NCBI GenBank assembly: GCA_025360815.1
Contig: JANYBL010000099.1
Location: forward strand, 1-39,162
From: Burkholderiales bacterium
GTDB taxonomy: Bacteria > Pseudomonadota > Gammaproteobacteria > Burkholderiales > Usitatibacteraceae
Direction: 5' to 3'
Length of the DNA stretch: 39,162 bases
The notes beneath the pieces were generated by a model. The model searched no databases. It was not told the origin of the DNA and saw nothing but the letters and a program-made list of their open reading frames with translations. This document shows, piece by piece, positions 34,750 to 39,162 of the stretch (positions within the stretch are counted from its first letter, which is position 1; every line of letters starts with the position of its first letter). Made by a program: the position numbers and the translations under genes.

Positions 34750-35375
34750 GCTTTTTTCTCCGCAGGGTTAGCGGGCGATACAGGCGCCCCTAGCGGCGCG
34801 GCTTTTCCTGCCGCATTTTTATTTGGTTCTGGCTTCACGCGCTTAATCGCAAAATCCAAACTGAACTCGTTAGCGCGTTGGTTGTTGACGGTTACTGCCT
34901 TGATTTCCACGTTGGCGGGCTTTTCGAGGTACGGTGACGCCTCAATATTGCGCATAAATGCCGCGACGCGGGCGCTTGATTGTGCATAGCCAGTTACGGT
35001 TACTTTAACGCCCGTCTGCTTGATTGTTTTTAAATATAGACCCTCCGGCAGCTGACGCAATAGTTGATCTAGCAAGTAAACCGGCTCCGAGCGGTTAACC
35101 TGCAATCCTTCTACAACCTGCTTTTTAGCCAGCAAAGAGGCCGTTTCTTCGCGGATCTTCTTAATTTCTTCAATCTGCTTATCAACTTTGGCAATTTCTT
35201 CGTTTAAGTATTTGTTACGGCCTTTTTGGTTTTCGACTTGGCTGTCAAAGATAAACCACAGCAAGCCGCCAACACCCAACGCCAAGACCGTTGCCAAAAC
35301 TGCAAGCGTAATAAACTGCTTTTGCCGCGCAAGGCGTTTTTCTTCGCGGTGGGGGAGTAGGTTAATGCGAATCAT
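34746..35375 (-). CDS. pilN: Type IV pilus assembly protein PilN
   Basis: This is a 209-residue PilN. The conserved N-terminal INLLPHREEKR, which docks into PilM, is at residues 4-14. A membrane helix (FITLAVLATVLALGVGGLLWFIF, about 21-43) follows, then a coiled coil (KYLNEEIAKVDKQIEEIKKI) and a periplasmic domain (LLDQLLRQLPEGLYLKTIKQ, VTGYAQSSARVAAFMRNIEA). The C-terminus is a Lys/Pro/Ala-rich extension after FAIKRVKPE. It has 4-base overlaps with pilM and pilO. Confidence 0.95.
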   Translation of the reverse strand: MIRINLLPHREEKRLARQKQFITLAVLATVLALGVGGLLWFIFDSQVENQKGRNKYLNEEIAKVDKQIEEIKKIREETASLLAKKQVVEGLQVNRSEPVYLLDQLLRQLPEGLYLKTIKQTGVKVTVTGYAQSSARVAAFMRNIEASPYLEKPANVEIKAVTVNNQRANEFSLDFAIKRVKPEPNKNAAGKAAPLGAPVSPANPAEKKA

Positions 35376-36469
35376 GCTGGATCAAACCTTCTCATCGCGA
35401 GCCCACATGCCACCATCAACGCCGGCGCGTCAATGGTCAACTGTCGAGGCTTAATTTTCGATGAAAGCGCCATGTTAGCAAATGGATTTGCGACGATTGT
35501 ATGAACTTGCGTGCGCTGCGCCACCATTTCTTCCAAACCATCTAAGGTCGCACAGCCACCGGAAATAACAACGTGATCAACCTTGTTAAATTGGGTGGAG
35601 GTATAAAAAAACTGCAGCGCCCTAGTAATTTCTAGCACGACTTTTTCGTTAAACGGATGCAAAACGTCAGGACCGTAATTATCGGGTAACCCACCTGATT
35701 TTTTAGCCACTTCGGCTTCTTCAATGGGCATGCCGAACTGGCGCGAAATATCTTGGGTGAGCTGATAACCGCCCAACTGTTGTTCGCGGGAATAAATCTG
35801 TTGGTCTTCGTGCATCACGATCACGCGGGTGGTTTGCGCGCCGATATCGACAATCGCGGTGACGTCTTTGCTCTCAATCCCTGTAGCGGCACCTTTCATC
35901 ATGTCAAACGCGCAAAGGGCAGCGTAAGACTCGACATCCATGACGGTCGTGGTTAAGCCTGCAGCTTCGGCAACGGCGACACGGTCTTCAATTTTTTCTT
36001 TACGGGATGCCGCGATTAAAACTTCTACCTCTTCATCGCTGTTCGGTGCTGGGCCGATAATTTGAAAGTCAAGGTTCACTTCGTCTAGGCTGAACGGGAT
36101 GTACTGATTAGCTTCGGATTGAACTTGGTATTCCATATCCTCTTCACGCTGACCACCAGCAAGCACCACTTTTTTGGTGATTACTGCGGCTGAGGGAAGC
36201 GCTAACGCAATATTTTTAATGCGCGTTGCCATTAGTTTATGGGCGCGCTTCATCACGTCGCCCGCAGCTTCGATATTGGCAATATTTCCGTCAGTAACGG
36301 TGTCTTTCGGGAGCGGCTCGATCACATATCGCTCAACACGATAAAGGCCCTTGCCTGCATCGGCGATTTCGACCATCTTGATGAAGGACGAACTGATGTC
36401 CACCCCAATCAAGGGAGGCGCCTTCGCCCTCAAGAACTCGAACTGTGAAGCCAGTTTTTCTTTAAGCAT
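35372..36469 (-). CDS. pilM: Type IV pilus actin-like ATPase PilM
   Basis: This is a 365-residue cytoplasmic actin-like protein. Phosphate-binding motifs are visible: GVDISSSFIKMVEI near residue 22 (phosphate 1), VDIGAQTTRVIVM near 210 (phosphate 2) and VISGGCATLDGLEEM (adenosine). LALPSAAVITKKV and YQVQSEANQYIP are family features. It binds the PilN N-terminus. It is first gene of pilMNOPQ and divergent from mrcA. The ribosome site is poor. The ATG at 36469 fits family length. Confidence 0.95.
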   Translation of the reverse strand: MLKEKLASQFEFLRAKAPPLIGVDISSSFIKMVEIADAGKGLYRVERYVIEPLPKDTVTDGNIANIEAAGDVMKRAHKLMATRIKNIALALPSAAVITKKVVLAGGQREEDMEYQVQSEANQYIPFSLDEVNLDFQIIGPAPNSDEEVEVLIAASRKEKIEDRVAVAEAAGLTTTVMDVESYAALCAFDMMKGAATGIESKDVTAIVDIGAQTTRVIVMHEDQQIYSREQQLGGYQLTQDISRQFGMPIEEAEVAKKSGGLPDNYGPDVLHPFNEKVVLEITRALQFFYTSTQFNKVDHVVISGGCATLDGLEEMVAQRTQVHTIVANPFANMALSSKIKPRQLTIDAPALMVACGLAMRRFDPA

Positions 36470-36531
36470 GGGTAACGGACGGCTCTTTTATTGATCGGAA
36501 CTTACGGCCCACAACGTACAAATTACATTAA

Positions 36532-36560
36532 ATGCTAGCAACAACCACAAGAAGTGTAAA
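36532..36560 (-). promoter_or_regulatory. Candidate sigma-70 promoter for pilMNOPQ
   Basis: Read leftward, TTTACA (36555-36560) is followed after exactly 17 bases by TAGCAT (36532-36537). This leaves a leader of roughly 55 bases to pilM. The -10 match is moderate. Confidence 0.4.
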
Positions 36561-36840
36561 GCTTTTTCTTCAAAACCTCGAAATTGCTTTAATTGTGGCA
36601 TGAGTTGCCCCGAGAGACCATGCATCAGCAACATACCGCGAAACATGCCGGCTGGCACTCCAGCAAACTTACCGGGAAATAATTATTTCTATATTTCACG
36701 ATCTTAACGTCGCTTGTTCGCGCTTCCTATCCCTCAATCGTTGCAGAAATACATCCTCAACACATGCGGGCCGTGCCGCAAAAGCCACATTTTCGCCACA
36801 ATTTGTGAGCGTTTAGCGCCATAAAGCGAGCTGATTTTGT

Positions 36841-36869
36841 TTGGGCAAAGTTGTGCGCGTCGATATAAT
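36841..36869 (+). promoter_or_regulatory. Candidate sigma-70 promoter for mrcA
   Basis: A perfect -10 TATAAT (36864-36869) lies 17 bases after TTGGGC (36841-36846), a weak -35. Transcription would start about 20 bases before the mrcA ATG, so the leader is very short. Confidence 0.55.
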
Positions 36870-36895
36870 GAATTTCTTTCTCTAACGATCAAATT

Positions 36896-39162
36896 ATGAT
36901 GACCCTGCGCTGGTGGTATTACCCTTTGATTTTAGCGGCCTCGCTCACGCTTGTCGCCCTTGGCATCGTCGCATTGACGATTGTTCTGCTTTATCCTAAT
37001 TTACCGTCAATTGATGCCGTCACCGATTACCGACCCAAGCTGCCACTTAGGGTCTATACCCTCGAAGGCGACGTGATTGGCGAATTTGGCGAAGAAAAGC
37101 GTTCATTCGTTAGGGTACAAAACGTCCCTGCTGTGATGAAAAACGCGCTCATTTCAGCCGAAGACGAGCATTTTTACGAGCATAGTGGCGTCGATTTTAT
37201 GCGCTTTGCCCGCGCAATGGGCAGCAATTTATTGGCCGGGAAAATCAAAGGGGGCGCGTCTACCATCACCCAACAAGTCGCCCGAAATTTCTTTTTATCA
37301 AACGAACAAACGCTTACCCGAAAAATGTCAGAGTGGTTGCTCGCTTTTAAAATTGAGCGCAGCCTGACTAAAGATCAAATTCTCGAAATCTACCTAAACC
37401 ACATGTTCTTGGGCAACCGCGCTTACGGTTTTGCCGCCGCCGCCCAAGTTTATTTTGGTAAAGATTTAAGTCAACTCACGCCTGCTGAGGCAGCAGTACT
37501 GGCAGGGATTCCCAAAGCACCGTCGCGCTATAACCCGTTCGATAACTTAAAACGGATTACCCAGCGCCAGCACTATGTGCTTCGCCGCATGAACGAACTC
37601 AATTATTTGAGCGACGCCGATTACAAAATAGCGCTCGAGCAACCGCTCAAGTTCAATCGTGATCGCACTATGTATGCCGTCGACGCGGATTATCTGGCGG
37701 AAATGGCCCGTCAGGAGGTGTTTGAACAATACGGCGAAAAAACCTATGTGAGCGGCATCCGCGTTTACACGACTGTGCGTAAAGCCGACCAAGAAGCCGC
37801 AATGGCTGGCTTGCGTCGCGGCATTTTGGATTATGACCGCCGCCATGGCTATCGTGGTCCGGAAGGCAGCGTTGTGCTGCCTGCACCGTCGGCAGATGAA
37901 ACTGACGCCGATGATGCGATTGAAGAGGCGTTGGCAGACAAACAAATTGTTGGCGATCTGATGCCCGCCGTCATTACATCAGCCGACCCAAAGCAGGTCG
38001 TCGTTGTAACCAAGCGCGGCGATACGCTTACTTTAACGGGTGATGCGATCAAATTCGCCGCCAAGGCGTTGTCTGACAAAGCGGGAAGCACAAAGCTCGT
38101 GCGCGGCTCGGTTGTGCGTATCGGTAATGATGAAAAAGGTACGCCGACTTTGGTGCAATTACCTAAGGTGGAAGCGGCATTAGTCTCACTTGATCCTAAT
38201 GATGGTGCGATTCGCGCGTTGGCGGGAGGATTTGATTTCACCGCCAATAAATTTAACCACGTTACGCAAGCGCAACGCCAACCCGGCTCGAGCTTCAAGC
38301 CATTCGTCTATTCCGCGGCATTGGAAAAAGGCTTTACGCCCGCTACTGTGGTCAACGACGCGCCTATTGTGTTCGATCCAGGTCGGAACGGCGGCCAAGT
38401 TTGGGAGCCCAAAAACTACGACAATAAATATGAAGGCCCGCTGCGGCTGCGCAGCGCATTGGCAAAATCGAAAAACATGGTTTCAATTCGTGTCCTGCAA
38501 TCTATAGGGCCACAATACGCACAGGACTATATTTCGCGCTTCGGTTTCGATCCCAAACAGCATCCCGCCTACCTCACCATGGCACTGGGTGCGGGCTCAA
38601 CCACCCCGCTGCAAATGGCCGGTGCTTACGCAGTCTTCGCCAACGGCGGCTATCGTATCAAGCCCTATTTTATTGCCAAAATTACGGATGACAAAGGCGG
38701 CATTTTGTTTGAGGCAACGCCAGAGTTGGCAAACGACAAAGAGGGACAAAAGAACGCCGAGCGCGTTATTGATCCGCGCAATGCCTTCATTATGTCGAGC
38801 TTGCTGCGCGATGTGGTGCGCTATGGCACCGGGGCCAAAGCAATGTCGTTGGGGCGCAACGATTTGGCCGGCAAAACCGGCACCACCAACGACAGCATTG
38901 ACGCATGGTTCGCTGGCTACAACCCGGATTTGGTGGCAATTAGTTGGATTGGTTTTGATAATCCGACTTCGCTGGGCGATTCCGAAACCGGCGGCGGCGC
39001 ATCGTTACCGATTTGGATGAGCTACATGAAGACCGCACTCAAAGGGGTAAAAGAACGGCCGTTTGAGCCCCCATCTGGCGTGGTTTCTATTGCGCTCGAT
39101 GAGCTCGGCAAAGACGGCAAACAGCGTACCGAATTTGTCTATGTTGAGAACACTGGCAATAT
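36896..39162 (+). CDS. mrcA: Penicillin-binding protein 1A, cut by the window edge
   Basis: This is the first 755 codons of a class A PBP (mrcA/ponA), with no stop before the window ends. A membrane anchor spans about residues 11-37. The glycosyltransferase domain has catalytic Glu89 in SAEDEHFYEHSGVDF, GGASTITQQVARNFFL and KIERSLTKDQILEIYLN. The transpeptidase domain has SxxK at Ser465-Lys468 (QPGSSFKPF), SKN in AKSKNMVS and KTGTT starting at Lys660. It polymerises and cross-links peptidoglycan. Two tandem ATGs (36896, 36899) are in frame. It is divergent from pilM, a conserved arrangement. The open frame is intact throughout, with no sign of damage. Confidence 0.96.
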   Translation, partial: MMTLRWWYYPLILAASLTLVALGIVALTIVLLYPNLPSIDAVTDYRPKLPLRVYTLEGDVIGEFGEEKRSFVRVQNVPAVMKNALISAEDEHFYEHSGVDFMRFARAMGSNLLAGKIKGGASTITQQVARNFFLSNEQTLTRKMSEWLLAFKIERSLTKDQILEIYLNHMFLGNRAYGFAAAAQVYFGKDLSQLTPAEAAVLAGIPKAPSRYNPFDNLKRITQRQHYVLRRMNELNYLSDADYKIALEQPLKFNRDRTMYAVDADYLAEMARQEVFEQYGEKTYVSGIRVYTTVRKADQEAAMAGLRRGILDYDRRHGYRGPEGSVVLPAPSADETDADDAIEEALADKQIVGDLMPAVITSADPKQVVVVTKRGDTLTLTGDAIKFAAKALSDKAGSTKLVRGSVVRIGNDEKGTPTLVQLPKVEAALVSLDPNDGAIRALAGGFDFTANKFNHVTQAQRQPGSSFKPFVYSAALEKGFTPATVVNDAPIVFDPGRNGGQVWEPKNYDNKYEGPLRLRSALAKSKNMVSIRVLQSIGPQYAQDYISRFGFDPKQHPAYLTMALGAGSTTPLQMAGAYAVFANGGYRIKPYFIAKITDDKGGILFEATPELANDKEGQKNAERVIDPRNAFIMSSLLRDVVRYGTGAKAMSLGRNDLAGKTGTTNDSIDAWFAGYNPDLVAISWIGFDNPTSLGDSETGGGASLPIWMSYMKTALKGVKERPFEPPSGVVSIALDELGKDGKQRTEFVYVENTGN

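Larger units (their letters stand above)
36470..36895. other. Divergent intergenic region between pilM and mrcA
   Basis: This is a 426-base gene-free region. It holds one candidate promoter for each direction (listed separately). The middle is AT-rich around 36670-36710 with no recognisable gene. Confidence 0.6.

Overview
The window reads as chromosomal DNA of a betaproteobacterium of moderate GC content. Several conserved neighbourhoods support this: TorF-type porin/glnK/amtB; a LysM protein/dprA/type IA topoisomerase set facing def-fmt-rsmB-DUF4390-ntrY-ntrX; and mrcA (PBP1A) facing pilMNOPQ, with aroK-aroB downstream of pilQ. The family or genus cannot be fixed from the sequence alone. No rRNA, tRNA, CRISPR array, intact IS element or prophage is visible.

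Layout. Positions 1-5155 hold a BamE-like lipoprotein gene, a divergent secreted-protein gene, a 0.5 kb gene-free stretch, a Bcr/CflA-type efflux pump, and a ubiK-comM pair read leftward. Positions 5351-8275 form a nitrogen block: a well-matched sigma-54 promoter, a torF-like porin, glnK, amtB and a strong intrinsic terminator. Positions 8522-11118 hold smaller accessory genes: an EamA permease, a VOC-fold protein and two unknown secreted proteins. Positions 11453-17187 hold a leftward run of LysM protein, dprA and a topB-like topoisomerase with a histone-like lysine-rich tail. Positions 17564-24952 hold a rightward run def-fmt-rsmB-DUF4390-ntrY-ntrX. It handles N-terminal formyl metabolism, 16S rRNA methylation and an NtrYX two-component system whose regulator has a visibly degenerate AAA+ domain.

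Positions 24953-29277 are the only clearly accessory and decaying segment. It contains a fragment resembling an IS200-like/REP-associated transposase and an intact overlapping pair of an aspartoacylase-like hydrolase and an N-formylglutamate amidohydrolase with a histidine-rich tail. Next come the remains of a dipeptide-type ABC transporter: the second ATPase gene carries three single-base homopolymer frameshifts, and the first is cut to its C-terminus. That truncated gene abuts, tail to tail in meaning but on opposite strands, the C-terminal piece of a TPR protein.

Positions 29278-39162 return to core genes: aroB, aroK, then pilQPONM (all four junctions are 4-base overlaps), and across a divergent promoter region mrcA, which runs off the right edge.

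I did not find a convincing undescribed multi-gene system. The best leads are the ATPase-dead-looking NtrX, a 14-codon ORF exactly bridging DUF4390 and ntrY by two ATGA overlaps, the sigma-54 promoter in front of torF-glnK-amtB, and the His-tailed amidohydrolase pair beside a dying peptide transporter.
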